Shown here piece by piece: positions 6,527-15,300 of a stretch of DNA of 39,709 bases. How positions within the stretch are numbered: position 1 is the stretch's first letter; the number at the start of each line of letters is the position of its first letter. The translations under genes were made by a program, and so were the position numbers. The notes below the pieces were generated by a model, which saw nothing but the letters and a program-made list of their open reading frames with translations, ran no database searches and was not told the origin of the DNA. This DNA is from UBA7887 sp964408735 (GTDB taxonomy: Bacteria; Pseudomonadota; Alphaproteobacteria; UBA7887). The DNA lies in assembly GCA_964408735.1 (NCBI GenBank), contig CAYPAX010000030.1:1-39709 (forward strand), written 5' to 3'.

Positions 6527-8704
6527 ATGCTACGCTGGCTGATGCTGACCTTGCTGCTTTTTGCGGCACCGTCGGCCCTCGCACAAGAGACCGTGGTCGA
6601 GACCACCGATGTCGAAGCGCTGATCGCCACCCTCGAAGACGAGGGCGAGCGGGAAGCGCTGATCGAGACATTGGAAACGCTTATCGCGGCGGACCAGCAG
6701 ACAGAGGCCCAGCCGGGGCTCGGCGGGCGCATCCTGGATGCCCTGTCCGGGCGCGTCGAGCGCGTCGGCCAGCAACTTTCGCAGACAGCCGGCGTGCTCT
6801 CCAGCCTCCCGGCCGCCGTCGATCGCCTGATTGCCGGAGCCGGCGATTCCGAGACGCGCATGCGCTGGCTGCGCATGGCGCTGAAGCTGATCTTCGTCAT
6901 CACCCTGGCCTGGCTGTCGCGCACCATGCTCCATCGCATGCTCAAGCCCCACCGCGAAAAACTGGCCAAGCGCGCCGGCGAGGGCGTTATCGAAGCGAGC
7001 GTTCTGTTCGTCGGCAGGGTCATATACGGCTACCTGCCGATCGTTGTCTTTGCCGCCATGGCGCTGGTCTTCCTGCCCTTGACCGACCCCGCCCCGACCA
7101 CCCGCGTGGTCGGCTTAGGGTTGGTCTATGCGGTGATCTTCGTGCAGGCGATCACCATCCTCACCGGCCTCGTCTTCGGCGCCGGCACGGGGCGGGCGGG
7201 CGTCATGGGGCTGGGCGATGCCAGCGCCTATTACATCCAGATCTGGGTCCGGCGCCTGGCGCTGGTCGGCGTGCTGGGCACAGTGATCGCGGAATCCGCC
7301 CTGTTGCTTGGGCTGCCTGCGGGCGCCCATGCGGTCCTGCTCAAGCTCGTCGGCCTCGCCGTGGCCGCGTTGCTGGTCATTCTGGTGCTGCAGAACCGCC
7401 GCAGCATCGCCGATGCGTTGCGTCCGCGCGAGGGGCTCATGGCACGGCTTGCCGATATCTGGCACGTGCCGGCGCTGCTTTACATCGCGGTCGCGTATGG
7501 CGCCTGGGTGTTGCAGTCGGGAACCGGCTTCACTTTCCTGGCCCGTGCGACGGGCGCCACGGCGGTACTGATCGCGGGCACCTTCCTGCTGCTGCGCGCG
7601 GTGCGCCTCGCCTTCGACCGCGGCCTCAAGCTCTCGGACGAGATGCGTCGGCTCTATCCGCGCCTCGAACAACGCGCCAACCGCTACATGGGGGGCCTGC
7701 GCCGCGTGGTGCGGGGGCTGATCTATCTGGTCGCCACGCTGCTGCTGGTCGAGATCTGGTTCGGCGGCACGCTGGCCTGGCTGGCCAGCGAGCTTGGCCG
7801 AGCGCTGCTTGGCCGAGTGATCACCATCGTCTTCATCCTGGTGGCGGCGGGAACCGTTTGGGAGCTGGTCAGCGCCACGGTCGAGCGGCTGCTGTCGGAC
7901 ACCCAGCCCGGCGCGCCGGGAACGCGCAGCGCGCGGCTGCGCACCCTGTTGCCGCTGGTGCGCAATGCCGTGCGCGTCGTGCTCGGCATTCTCGTCACGC
8001 TGACGGTGCTGTCTGAGCTCGGCCTCGATATCGCACCACTCCTGGCCGGCGCCGGCATCGCCGGGCTGGCCATCGGCTTCGGCGCCCAAAGCCTGGTCAA
8101 GGATGTCATCACCGGCGTCTTCATCCTGCTCGAGGATTCGATCACCGTCGGCGACGTGGTCAGCGTCGGCGGCCATTCCGGTGTCGTCGAAGGCATGACC
8201 GTGCGCACGGTGCGCCTGCGCGACCTCTCGGGCAACGTCCATATCGTGCCCTTCGGCGAAGTGCAGACCGTGCTCAACATGACCAAGGACTTCGCCTATG
8301 CGCTCATCGAGGCAGGCGTCGCCTATAAGGAAGACGTCGACGCCGTGATCGCCGTGCTCAAGGAGATCGGCGACGAGATGCGCGAAGACGAAGAGTTCGG
8401 CCCGATGATCATGGCGCCTTTGGAAGTCATGGGGCTCGACTCCTTCGGCGATTCCTCGGTCAATATCCGTGTGCGCATGAAGACCCGGCCGATCAAACAG
8501 TGGTCCGTGCGTCGCGAATATCATCGCCGCATGAAGCGCGCCTTCGACGAGCGCGGCATCGAGATACCCTTCCCCCACCGCACCGTGCTGTTCCCTGAGG
8601 CGGAGGCGGAGCAGAACAAGGCGGTTGCCATCCCCAAACCCAAATCGGAAACGGCGCGGCCGGAGCCTCTGGTCGAAGGCCTGCCCGACCAGGAGAGCGA
8701 TTGA
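6527..8704 (+). CDS. Large MscS-family mechanosensitive channel
   Basis: A 725-residue protein. Residues 1-19 are a signal peptide (cleavage near ALAQ). A Glu/Asp-rich periplasmic segment with amphipathic helices follows to about residue 110, then many hydrophobic segments between about 120 and 490. The MscS core starts with a Gly/Ala-rich pore helix (LLAGAGIAGLAIGFGAQSLVKD), followed by the β-domain with EDSITVGDVVSVGG and VRLRDLSGNVHIVPFGEV, and an αβ domain ending IPFPHRTV. The last 40 residues are a charged, Pro-rich tail. Such channels release solutes on hypo-osmotic shock. The stop overlaps the next ATG in TGATG, so the CoA transferase gene is translationally coupled to it. Confidence 0.93.
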   Translation: MLRWLMLTLLLFAAPSALAQETVVETTDVEALIATLEDEGEREALIETLETLIAADQQTEAQPGLGGRILDALSGRVERVGQQLSQTAGVLSSLPAAVDRLIAGAGDSETRMRWLRMALKLIFVITLAWLSRTMLHRMLKPHREKLAKRAGEGVIEASVLFVGRVIYGYLPIVVFAAMALVFLPLTDPAPTTRVVGLGLVYAVIFVQAITILTGLVFGAGTGRAGVMGLGDASAYYIQIWVRRLALVGVLGTVIAESALLLGLPAGAHAVLLKLVGLAVAALLVILVLQNRRSIADALRPREGLMARLADIWHVPALLYIAVAYGAWVLQSGTGFTFLARATGATAVLIAGTFLLLRAVRLAFDRGLKLSDEMRRLYPRLEQRANRYMGGLRRVVRGLIYLVATLLLVEIWFGGTLAWLASELGRALLGRVITIVFILVAAGTVWELVSATVERLLSDTQPGAPGTRSARLRTLLPLVRNAVRVVLGILVTLTVLSELGLDIAPLLAGAGIAGLAIGFGAQSLVKDVITGVFILLEDSITVGDVVSVGGHSGVVEGMTVRTVRLRDLSGNVHIVPFGEVQTVLNMTKDFAYALIEAGVAYKEDVDAVIAVLKEIGDEMREDEEFGPMIMAPLEVMGLDSFGDSSVNIRVRMKTRPIKQWSVRREYHRRMKRAFDERGIEIPFPHRTVLFPEAEAEQNKAVAIPKPKSETARPEPLVEGLPDQESD

Positions 8705-9888
8705 TGCCTGCCGTGCTATCAGGAATCCGGGTGCTCGATTTCGGGCGCTACATTGCCGGGCCCTATTGCGCCACCCTGCTTGCCGAGCTCGGCGCCGATG
8801 TCATCCGTATCGAAAAGGTGGCCGGAAGCGAAGACCGCTATCTGACGCCGGTGCAGGATGGCGGCCCCGGCGCCTTGTTCCTGCAGATGGCACGCAACAA
8901 GCGCGGCCTGACGCTCAACCCCAAGACCGAGGACGGCGCCGAGATCGTGCGCAAACTCGTGGCAGGCGCGGACGTGGTGGTGGCCAACCTGCCGCCCCAG
9001 GCCCTCGCCACCATGGGCATCGACTATGACAGCCTCAAGGCGATCAAGCCCGACATCGTCCTCGCCACCACCTCGGCTTTCGGGCGCGGTGGGCCGTTGA
9101 GCGCCAATGTCGGTTTCGACGGCATCGGCCAGGCCATGAACGGCGCCATGTATCTCAGCGGCACAACCGAGACGCCGATGCGGGCCTTCCTGCCCTATGT
9201 GGATTTCGGCACCGCGCTGTATTCCGCCTTCGGCACCCTCGCGGCGCTCTTCGCCCGCACCAACGGCCAAGGCGGGCAGATGGTCGAGACCTCACTGCTG
9301 GGCACGGCGCTGTCGTTCAACAATGCCACCATGATCGAGCAGGCCATCGCCAAGCTGGATCGGGTGGCGACGCGGAACCGTGGCCAGACCTCGGCACCGA
9401 CCGATGCTTTCCAGACCGCCGACGGCTGGATCCTGACGCAAGTTGTGGGCGATCCGCTATTTCGCCGCTGGGCCGGCCTGATGGGCGAGGATCACTGGCT
9501 CGACGACCCGCGCTTCGACAGCGACGCCGCGCGCGGCGACAACCGCGACATCATCTGCGAACGCATGGCAGAATGGACCGGGGAGCGCAGCAGCGACGAC
9601 TGCTTGGCAGCACTGCAGGCCGCGAACATACCAGGAGCACCCGTGCTGTCGCCCCAGGATGCCCTCGACCACCCCCACATCAACGCCTTGAAGCTGATGA
9701 TCCCGCTGGCCTATCCCGGCGTTGAGGAACCGGCGCCGGTAGCGCCCGTGCCCATGAAACTCTCGGCGACGCCCGGGGGCATCCGTCATCGCGCCCCGAC
9801 GCTCGGCGAGCATACGGACGAAATTCTCGGCGAGCTTGGCTATGACGGGGCGGCCATCGGCGCACTGCGCCAGGCGGGCGTGGTATAG
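8704..9888 (+). CDS. CaiB/BaiF (class III) CoA-transferase family protein
   Basis: A 394-residue class III CoA transferase, which moves CoA between acyl-CoA and a free carboxylate through an aspartyl-CoA intermediate. Hallmarks are the opening IRVLDFGRYIAGPYCATLLAELGAD, the IRIEK segment, the NKRGLTLN segment, and YVDFGTALYSAFG, where the Asp is the probable catalytic residue. ATG at 8704 is preferred to the TTG one codon earlier because it gives the TGATG overlap with the MscS stop. Substrate unknown. A small unknown gene follows after 2 nt. Confidence 0.93.
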   Translation: MPAVLSGIRVLDFGRYIAGPYCATLLAELGADVIRIEKVAGSEDRYLTPVQDGGPGALFLQMARNKRGLTLNPKTEDGAEIVRKLVAGADVVVANLPPQALATMGIDYDSLKAIKPDIVLATTSAFGRGGPLSANVGFDGIGQAMNGAMYLSGTTETPMRAFLPYVDFGTALYSAFGTLAALFARTNGQGGQMVETSLLGTALSFNNATMIEQAIAKLDRVATRNRGQTSAPTDAFQTADGWILTQVVGDPLFRRWAGLMGEDHWLDDPRFDSDAARGDNRDIICERMAEWTGERSSDDCLAALQAANIPGAPVLSPQDALDHPHINALKLMIPLAYPGVEEPAPVAPVPMKLSATPGGIRHRAPTLGEHTDEILGELGYDGAAIGALRQAGVV

Positions 9889-9890
9889 CG

Positions 9891-10325
9891 ATGGACAAGC
9901 GGGACATTGCCTTCGACGTTTGGCAATTCGTTCGCATCATGGTGCAGCTTGAGGCGACGGCCAAGGGCGGTGCCGCCTGGTCAGCTTGGCGAGAGGCCTG
10001 GGAAGAGCTTGACGCCAAGCTCGAATCCCTGCGCCACCGCGATCCGCGCGCATTCGGCGAGTTGATGATGGATCAACAAGTGGTGCTGCCATTGCAGCGG
10101 CGCGGACAGCTCGCCGAGGTCACCATGGCCGTGCAAGCCGTGCTCGCCAATCTCGACGCCTCGATCGGCGACCGCAACCTCGATAGCCAACGACGTACGG
10201 ATTTGCGCTTCGAGCGCTCGGAGATGGCCGAGGTGATGGAGGCTTTGCGGCAACGCGGCGGCAAGCAAGGTTCTAAACCTGCACCGCAAAAGCGTCAGCG
10301 CAAACGTCGAGAAAACAATACGTAA
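9891..10325 (+). CDS. Conserved-looking hypothetical protein, 144 aa
   Basis: Not recognised. The protein is helical and charged, with no signal peptide or membrane segment. It begins MDKRDIAFDVWQFVRIM, has Trp-rich helices (residues 31-39, WSAWREAWEEL), and ends in a strongly basic tail (KPAPQKRQRKRRENN) that could bind nucleic acid. It lies 2 nt after the CoA transferase stop, so it is surely in the same transcript, but nothing in it suggests a role in CoA metabolism. A tandem-PilZ gene follows 107 nt later. Confidence 0.7.
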   Translation: MDKRDIAFDVWQFVRIMVQLEATAKGGAAWSAWREAWEELDAKLESLRHRDPRAFGELMMDQQVVLPLQRRGQLAEVTMAVQAVLANLDASIGDRNLDSQRRTDLRFERSEMAEVMEALRQRGGKQGSKPAPQKRQRKRRENNT

Positions 10326-10393
10326 ATACAGTTGGTTCCGATTCAACTTGATATATGTCATAGTTATAGTCTAGTGACTTGCTAGGCTCTGCA

Positions 10394-10412
10394 GATGCGA
10401 GCAGTTCGCATC
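10394..10412. promoter_or_regulatory. Hairpin in the leader of the PilZ gene
   Basis: GATGCGA (10394-10400) and TCGCATC (10406-10412) form a perfect 7-bp stem with a 5-nt loop, 20 nt before the ATG at 10433. The preceding 60 bases are A+T-rich (TTGATA near 10348, TATAGT near 10365), but the spacing does not make a good sigma-70 promoter. The hairpin may end the upstream transcript or affect translation of the PilZ gene. Confidence 0.3.
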
Positions 10413-10432
10413 GTCTAGAGATGACGTGAGGC

Positions 10433-11551
10433 ATGGAAGACCGTAGTCCAATAGCCGATTCCGGGAACGCCGACATGAGCCGTGCGTGGAAGGGCGACCC
10501 AGGCCGGGATATCGTCACCTACCGATTGCTGGTGCTTGGCTGGGCTGCCGCGGCGCATGCCGGCGAGCAAAGCGATATCGCCGAGCGCATCGGCCGCAAT
10601 GCGGAAATCCTGGTTCATCTGTCGGATGAAGGCTTCACAGGTCTGATTCCGCAATCGATCCTCGAATTCGACCATGGCGAGCGGGTTTACCTCGGCCGCA
10701 TCGAAAATCGCCGCAACACGTTCCTGCTCTACTGCCGCACAGCGAGTTTCGGCGCTGCCGTAGAGGTGACGCTGGACGACGCAACGCAGGAGCTCGCGGC
10801 CGGCCATGTGCACGATTTCCACGGTGACGAGGTCGAGGCAGTGGCCTGGACCGAAGCCATGGCGGATCGTTTCCGGCGCGGCGAGCTGCAACAAGACACG
10901 GACGACGACGATGAGGAGAAGGGCGCACCGCGGATCTCACGCGTCGGCGGGCAACGCAATCGCCAACGCTACAAGCGCAGCTCGGTCTTTTGTGCCGGTA
11001 AGGTGCGGGCTGAGTCCGAGGAATTCGAGTGCGATATCCTCAACATCTCGGCCAGCGGTGCACAAATCCGGATTTTGAACGGTGTCGAGCCGCCTGCGAC
11101 ATTTGATCTGTCCGTCGAGCGCTTCGGCGAGTTTTCCTGCCGTGTCATGCGGCAGACGGGTGACAAGTACGGCGTCGCCTTTGAGGAGCCGGCGGTGGAG
11201 GTCGAGAACGTCGTCGAGGACATCATCAACCATCCGGAGCGAACCAACGAGATTCGCAAATTCCCGCGCCGGCTGGTGCTGTTGTCGGGCGCGGTCTACC
11301 TCGAGAACAAGCCCATCGAGTGCCGCGTGCTCGACATCTCGGCCGGCGGCGCCCGCATCCGCGTCGACGAGACCATCGATACAGAGAACAATTTGCAGCT
11401 GATGATCTACCGCTTCGGCGAGTTCGAGACCGAGGTGGCGTGGGAAAAGGACAGCGACATCGGTGTCGTGTTCGTCGAGAACCCAACCGACATAGAGCAG
11501 ATCATCGGCCATTTGCTTCCGGCCAAGGCGCGATCCGTCCGCCGCCGCTAG
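10433..11551 (+). CDS. Tandem PilZ-domain protein
   Basis: A 372-residue cytoplasmic protein. The N-terminal 150 residues are not recognised. An acidic run (DTDDDDEEKG, about 155-164) leads into two PilZ domains. PilZ-1 (about 175-265) has a basic RNRQRYKRS stretch and NISASG (204-209). PilZ-2 (about 275-362) has RKFPR (275-279), a canonical RxxxR, and DISAGG (301-306), a canonical D-x-S-x-x-G. PilZ domains bind cyclic di-GMP. The second copy has the full signature, while the first reads RxxxK in one alignment and has Asn for Asp, so it may be degenerate or structural. Probable role: a c-di-GMP effector, target unknown. No diguanylate cyclase or motility gene is in view. Confidence 0.88.
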   Translation: MEDRSPIADSGNADMSRAWKGDPGRDIVTYRLLVLGWAAAAHAGEQSDIAERIGRNAEILVHLSDEGFTGLIPQSILEFDHGERVYLGRIENRRNTFLLYCRTASFGAAVEVTLDDATQELAAGHVHDFHGDEVEAVAWTEAMADRFRRGELQQDTDDDDEEKGAPRISRVGGQRNRQRYKRSSVFCAGKVRAESEEFECDILNISASGAQIRILNGVEPPATFDLSVERFGEFSCRVMRQTGDKYGVAFEEPAVEVENVVEDIINHPERTNEIRKFPRRLVLLSGAVYLENKPIECRVLDISAGGARIRVDETIDTENNLQLMIYRFGEFETEVAWEKDSDIGVVFVENPTDIEQIIGHLLPAKARSVRRR

Positions 11552-11636
11552 CAACCCGCTCCGTCACACTTCGACATTTCGCGGCTCTGACCGCAGTGGT
11601 ACCTACAGCCTTATCCGGCGACGAGGGAGTGACGCG

Positions 11637-12653
11637 ATGAAAGTCATGGAGCTGAGGGACGATTGGGGCCTCGACCATTTGCATCTCGGCGAGCGCCCGC
11701 GCCCGGAGCCGGGCCCGGGTCAGGTGGTCGTGGCGATGGGGGCGGCCAGCCTCAATTACCGCGACCACGTGATGATGGACCAGGGCTATGGCAGGCGCTC
11801 CGGCGAGCTTCCCCTGATCCCGATCTCCGACGGTGCCGGCGAGATCGCCGCCATCGGCGAAGGGGTGGAGCGCGTGGCTGTCGGCGACCTGGTCTGCCCC
11901 GCCTTCTCGCAGCACTGGATCAGCGGCCCGCTCAAGGAGGAATACTGGCCCGGCATCCTCGGCGGACCCCACGACGGGGTGATGCAGGAATACATGCTGC
12001 TCGATCAGAACGGGGTGGTGCGGGCACCCAAGGGCTGGGACGCGCTGCATGCGGCTACCTTGCCTTGTGCCGCGATCACGGCCTGGAGCGCTGTGGTCGG
12101 CGAAGGCTGCATCGAAGCCGGCCAGACCGTCCTCATCCAGGGCAGCGGCGGCGTCTCCGTCTTCGCGCTGCTGTTCGCCAAGATGCACGGCGCCAAGGTC
12201 ATTGCGACCACGTCAGGGCCTGAGAAGGCGGAGCGCCTGGGCGCGCTCGGCGCCGACTACGTGATCAATTACCGCGAGGACGAGCGCTGGGGACGAACGG
12301 CGCGGGATGTCGCCGGCGGCAGCGGTGTCGACCTCGTCGTCGAGGTCGGCGGCGCCGGCACGCTCGACCAGTCCCTGCGGGCAGTTCGCGGCGGCGGCAC
12401 GCTCGCCATGATCGGCGTCGTCGCGGGCGGCAGCGCGGCGCTTTCCCTCGGCCAGGTGGTGACCCGCGCCATCCGCATGCAGGGCATCACGGTCGGCAAC
12501 CGGGATATGCTCGAAGCGATGATCGCGGCCATCGAGCAGAACCCCATCACGCCGCCGATCGACGACCATATCTATGCCTTCGACGAGCTGCCCCGGGCCC
12601 TCGCAGCCCTGCCCGAAGGCAAGCATTTCGGCAAGATCGCGATCCGTTTTTGA
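11637..12653 (+). CDS. Zinc-independent MDR-family NAD(P)-dependent oxidoreductase (quinone reductase-like)
   Basis: A 338-residue medium-chain dehydrogenase/reductase. The GroES-like N-terminal half has SLNYRDHVMMDQGY where zinc alcohol dehydrogenases carry a Cys ligand. The structural-zinc cysteine cluster is also absent, so it belongs to the zinc-free quinone reductase/enoyl reductase-like group. The Rossmann motif is VLIQGSGGVSVFALLFAK (about 162-179), followed by GADYVINYRED. GAGGGAG lies about 9 nt before the ATG. It stands 85 nt after the PilZ gene and 48 nt before the cytochrome gene. Substrate unknown. Confidence 0.9.
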   Translation: MKVMELRDDWGLDHLHLGERPRPEPGPGQVVVAMGAASLNYRDHVMMDQGYGRRSGELPLIPISDGAGEIAAIGEGVERVAVGDLVCPAFSQHWISGPLKEEYWPGILGGPHDGVMQEYMLLDQNGVVRAPKGWDALHAATLPCAAITAWSAVVGEGCIEAGQTVLIQGSGGVSVFALLFAKMHGAKVIATTSGPEKAERLGALGADYVINYREDERWGRTARDVAGGSGVDLVVEVGGAGTLDQSLRAVRGGGTLAMIGVVAGGSAALSLGQVVTRAIRMQGITVGNRDMLEAMIAAIEQNPITPPIDDHIYAFDELPRALAALPEGKHFGKIAIRF

Positions 12654-12691
12654 TCGCGCGCCGAGGTGCGTTACCATGACGCACAATAAAT

Positions 12692-12696
12692 GGAGG
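12692..12696 (+). promoter_or_regulatory. Shine-Dalgarno site that excludes the upstream ATG of the cytochrome gene
   Basis: GGAGG overlaps an in-frame ATG at 12690 and lies 5 nt before the ATG at 12702, which therefore is the start. The same arrangement is seen at ilvB. Confidence 0.6.
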
Positions 12697-12701
12697 CCTG
12701 G

Positions 12702-13145
12702 ATGACGAGATTTGCCGCCGTCGCATTTCTGACCGGCGCTCTGCTGGGAGCGCCCGCCTATGCTGACGAGCACGACATCATGGAGATGGATTCGGAGCTC
12801 GAGCGACCCTCTGAGCTTACTGTGACCCTGCCGGAGATGAATGCGGCAGAGGGCCGAATTCTCTTCGCCACCAAGGGCTGCGTCATTTGCCACGAGGTCA
12901 ATGGTGTCGGAGGACAGCGCGGCAAGGCGCCTTCGCTCGACGCATCGCGCATGCCGATAAAGCCCAACCCCTTCGAGTTCGCCGCGCGCATGTGGTCCGG
13001 CGCGACCAAAATGATCGCGCTGCAAGAGGAGGATCTCGGCTATACCATCAGTGTATTGCCGAGCGAGCTGGCGCATATTTTCGCCTTCGTCCACGATGCC
13101 GAGGAGCAGGCCCTTTTCACCCTTCCGGGGCGCGGCCCGCAGTAG
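12702..13145 (+). CDS. Small secreted mono-haem cytochrome c
   Basis: A 147-residue protein with a signal peptide (MTRFAAVAFLTGALLGAPAYA) and one haem-binding CVICH motif at about residues 55-59, within a GRILFATKGCVICHEVNG context typical of class I cytochromes c. A later Met (MPIKPNPFEF or MWSGATKM) may be the sixth ligand. The first in-frame ATG (12690) overlaps the ribosome site itself (GGAGG at 12692-12696), so the ATG at 12702, 5 nt downstream of GGAGG, is the likely start. The DUF3108 gene begins 1 nt after the stop, so the two are co-translated. Electron donor and acceptor are unknown. Confidence 0.88.
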   Translation: MTRFAAVAFLTGALLGAPAYADEHDIMEMDSELERPSELTVTLPEMNAAEGRILFATKGCVICHEVNGVGGQRGKAPSLDASRMPIKPNPFEFAARMWSGATKMIALQEEDLGYTISVLPSELAHIFAFVHDAEEQALFTLPGRGPQ

Positions 13146-13146
13146 C

Positions 13147-13935
13147 ATGACAAGCCCCTCGGTGCGGCGCTGGCTGGCAGCGGGCGTGGCTCTCGCTGCG
13201 TTGACTGTGCCCACGGCAAATGCAGGTATGGCGCTCGACTACCGTCTCTATGTCGGTGGGCTGCATGCCCTGAGCCTGACGACGCTCCTCAGCAGCGATG
13301 GCGAAGCCGACAACTACCACATGGCCGTGACGGCACACACCGATGGCCTGGTCGCCCGCATTGTCGAAGCTTCGTATGTGGCCGAAGTCAGCGGCACAAC
13401 TGTAAACGGCAGCGTGCTGCCCGCCCGCTTTCGCGGCACGTCCAACGATGAGGACGAAGGCGAACGCAGCGTTACCCTGACCTGGTCGGAGAGCGTTCCG
13501 GCGGTGGTTTTCGACCCGGCCGACGAAGCCCCGGATACACCGCTTGGCGATGACTTGATCGACGGCACCGTCGATCCAACCAGTGCCGTCCTGACCCTCA
13601 TGCAAACCCTCGCAGCCAATGGTTCCTGCGAAGCCCGGATACGGGTGTTCGACGGCAAGCGGCGCTACGACATGGTCTCCCGCCACGGCGGCGATTGGCT
13701 GCTGAAAGCCACCGACTACAACGCCTATTGCGGCCCCGCCAGCGAATGCGTCGTCGCCATCGAGCGCCTGGCGGGCTTTCGCAAGCGCCGCCTGGCACAA
13801 CGTTATCCCTCTGAATTTTCGATCTATCTGGGGCGCGTGCGCGACGACTTGCCGCCGGTGCCTGTGCGCCTGCATACGAGCAACCTATTTGGTGCCATTC
13901 GCATGCACCTGATCGCCTGGCGCGACGAGCCGTAG
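13147..13935 (+). CDS. DUF3108-domain secreted protein
   Basis: A 262-residue protein with an N-terminal signal (about 1-28, ending near ANA), followed by the DUF3108 pattern: ALDYRLYVGGLHALSL near the start of the mature part, repeated β-strand segments, RIRVFDGKRRYDMV in the middle, and PVPVRLHTSNLFGAIRMHL near the end. The fold is expected to be periplasmic and β-rich. No catalytic role is established for this family. It begins 1 nt after the cytochrome c stop, so co-expression is likely. Three cysteines (CEARI, CGPASEC) could form disulfides. Confidence 0.85.
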   Translation: MTSPSVRRWLAAGVALAALTVPTANAGMALDYRLYVGGLHALSLTTLLSSDGEADNYHMAVTAHTDGLVARIVEASYVAEVSGTTVNGSVLPARFRGTSNDEDEGERSVTLTWSESVPAVVFDPADEAPDTPLGDDLIDGTVDPTSAVLTLMQTLAANGSCEARIRVFDGKRRYDMVSRHGGDWLLKATDYNAYCGPASECVVAIERLAGFRKRRLAQRYPSEFSIYLGRVRDDLPPVPVRLHTSNLFGAIRMHLIAWRDEP

Positions 13936-14001
13936 TCCGCGTTTACACTATATTGACGGATCGCGACCTAAGCTGAACCAAGTCCAAGGCAGGCGAGAGC
14001 G

Positions 14002-14907
14002 ATGTCGATCGCGTGGATCCAGGAACTGGCGGAAAAGGAAGTGAAGAAGGTGCAGCTCCTGCGCGCCTCCGTTCACGGGAAATATCCGCGCCATGTGCAT
14101 CTGGAGACGCTCGCCGTCTGTAACGCGGCCTGCGGCTTCTGCCCCTATCCGACGCTCGAGCGCAAGGGCACGCGCATGCCCGAGGCGCTGATCGACAAGA
14201 TCATTGGCGACCTCGAAGCCATTCCGCGAAAAGTGCCATTCATGCTGGCACCGTACAAGGTCAACGAGCCGTTTCTCGATACCCGCTTGCCGGACATTCT
14301 GCATCGCGTCAACGAGCGCCTGCCCAATGCCGCGATCTGCCTATTTTCCAACGGCTCGGCTTTTACGGAGCGTTCGCTGGCGAAACTGGCGGCAGTCGAA
14401 AACATCGAATATCTCGTGATCTCGCTCAATGAGTGCGAGCCGCAACCATACGAAGCCTTGATGCAGATGCCGCTGGCGTGCACCCTCGATCGCCTGGCGC
14501 TACTGCACGAACGGGTGGTCGCCGGCGACTTCAGCTTCCCGGTCACGATCAACCGCGTCATGGACGGCAGCGAGGCCGACATGCGTTTCCTCGCCTGGGG
14601 CAAGGAACGCTTTCCCGCCTTTCGCACGACGGTCTCATTGCGCAAGGACTGGAACGGCCAGGTCGACGAGCAGACGACCTTCCACTCGGCGCCGGACCTG
14701 CCCTGTCAGCGCTGGTTCGACCTCTCGATCATGGCCACCGGCAAGGTCACCATCTGCTGCATGGACGGCATCGGCGAATGGGCCATCGGCGATGCCAATG
14801 AGAGCAACGTGCTCGACCTCTACAATCTGCCCGAACAGCGCGCCATCCGCCTCGAGGCCAAGAGCCGCCTATCGGTCGAGGCCTGCCGCAGCTGCACTCA
14901 TCTTTAG
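14002..14907 (+). CDS. Radical SAM protein with SPASM-type C-terminus
   Basis: A 301-residue radical SAM enzyme. The cluster motif is CNAACGFC (C-x3-C-x2-C, about residues 40-47), in the context HLETLAVCNAACGFCPYP. The C-terminal part has CQRWFDLSIMATGKVTICC and a final CRSC close to the C-terminus, as in SPASM domains that bind auxiliary Fe-S clusters. SPASM enzymes often modify peptides or proteins, but no precursor peptide gene was found alongside. It lies 66 nt after DUF3108. Its stop codon interlocks with that of the convergent decarboxylase-like gene (shared TTAG, 14904-14907). Product unknown. Confidence 0.88.
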   Translation: MSIAWIQELAEKEVKKVQLLRASVHGKYPRHVHLETLAVCNAACGFCPYPTLERKGTRMPEALIDKIIGDLEAIPRKVPFMLAPYKVNEPFLDTRLPDILHRVNERLPNAAICLFSNGSAFTERSLAKLAAVENIEYLVISLNECEPQPYEALMQMPLACTLDRLALLHERVVAGDFSFPVTINRVMDGSEADMRFLAWGKERFPAFRTTVSLRKDWNGQVDEQTTFHSAPDLPCQRWFDLSIMATGKVTICCMDGIGEWAIGDANESNVLDLYNLPEQRAIRLEAKSRLSVEACRSCTHL

Positions 14908-15287
14908 TCCTCTGCGTCCATTTCCTTCAAGACCTCGCCGGCGGCACGAAAGCCGCTGATCGCCGCGGGCACGCCACAATAGATGGCGACCTGCAGCAAA
15001 ATCTCGGTGATCTCCTCGCGGCTGACGCCGTTATTGATGGCGCCACGCACATGCAGCTTAAACTCGTTCTCGCGGTTGAGGGCCGAGAGCATGGCAAGAT
15101 TGAGCATGCTGCGGGTCTTGCGCGACAGGCCCTCCCGGCCCCAGACCTCGCCCCAGCAATAGCCCGTGACGAGTTCTTGCATGGGCTTGTTGAAATCGGT
15201 GGCATTGGCCACCGCCTTGTCGACATAGGCCGCGCCGAGCACTTCGCGCCTGATCTCAAGTCCCTTTTCGTACATCGTATCGCTCAT
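14904..15287 (-). CDS. Carboxymuconolactone decarboxylase family protein
   Basis: A 127-residue protein of the CMD/AhpD-like fold, close in pattern to 4-carboxymuconolactone decarboxylases: RSMLNLAMLSALNRENEFKLHVRGAINNG, then SREEITEILLQVAIYCGVPAAISGF. The CxxC redox pair of AhpD is absent, so it is of the decarboxylase-like rather than peroxidase-reductase type. No other protocatechuate-pathway gene is in the window, so the substrate is open. The frame is open further upstream into the antiporter gene, but ATG at 15287 with GGGAGGGG just before it is the evident start. It is the last gene of the minus-strand run, 13 nt after the antiporter. Confidence 0.85.
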   Translation of the reverse strand: MSDTMYEKGLEIRREVLGAAYVDKAVANATDFNKPMQELVTGYCWGEVWGREGLSRKTRSMLNLAMLSALNRENEFKLHVRGAINNGVSREEITEILLQVAIYCGVPAAISGFRAAGEVLKEMDAED

Positions 15288-15300
15288 AGTCCCCTCCCGC

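Noticed and set aside
7115..8578. Long antisense frame inside the MscS gene
   Set aside because: A shadow of the real gene: low-complexity His/Gln/Arg-rich translation with no family pattern.
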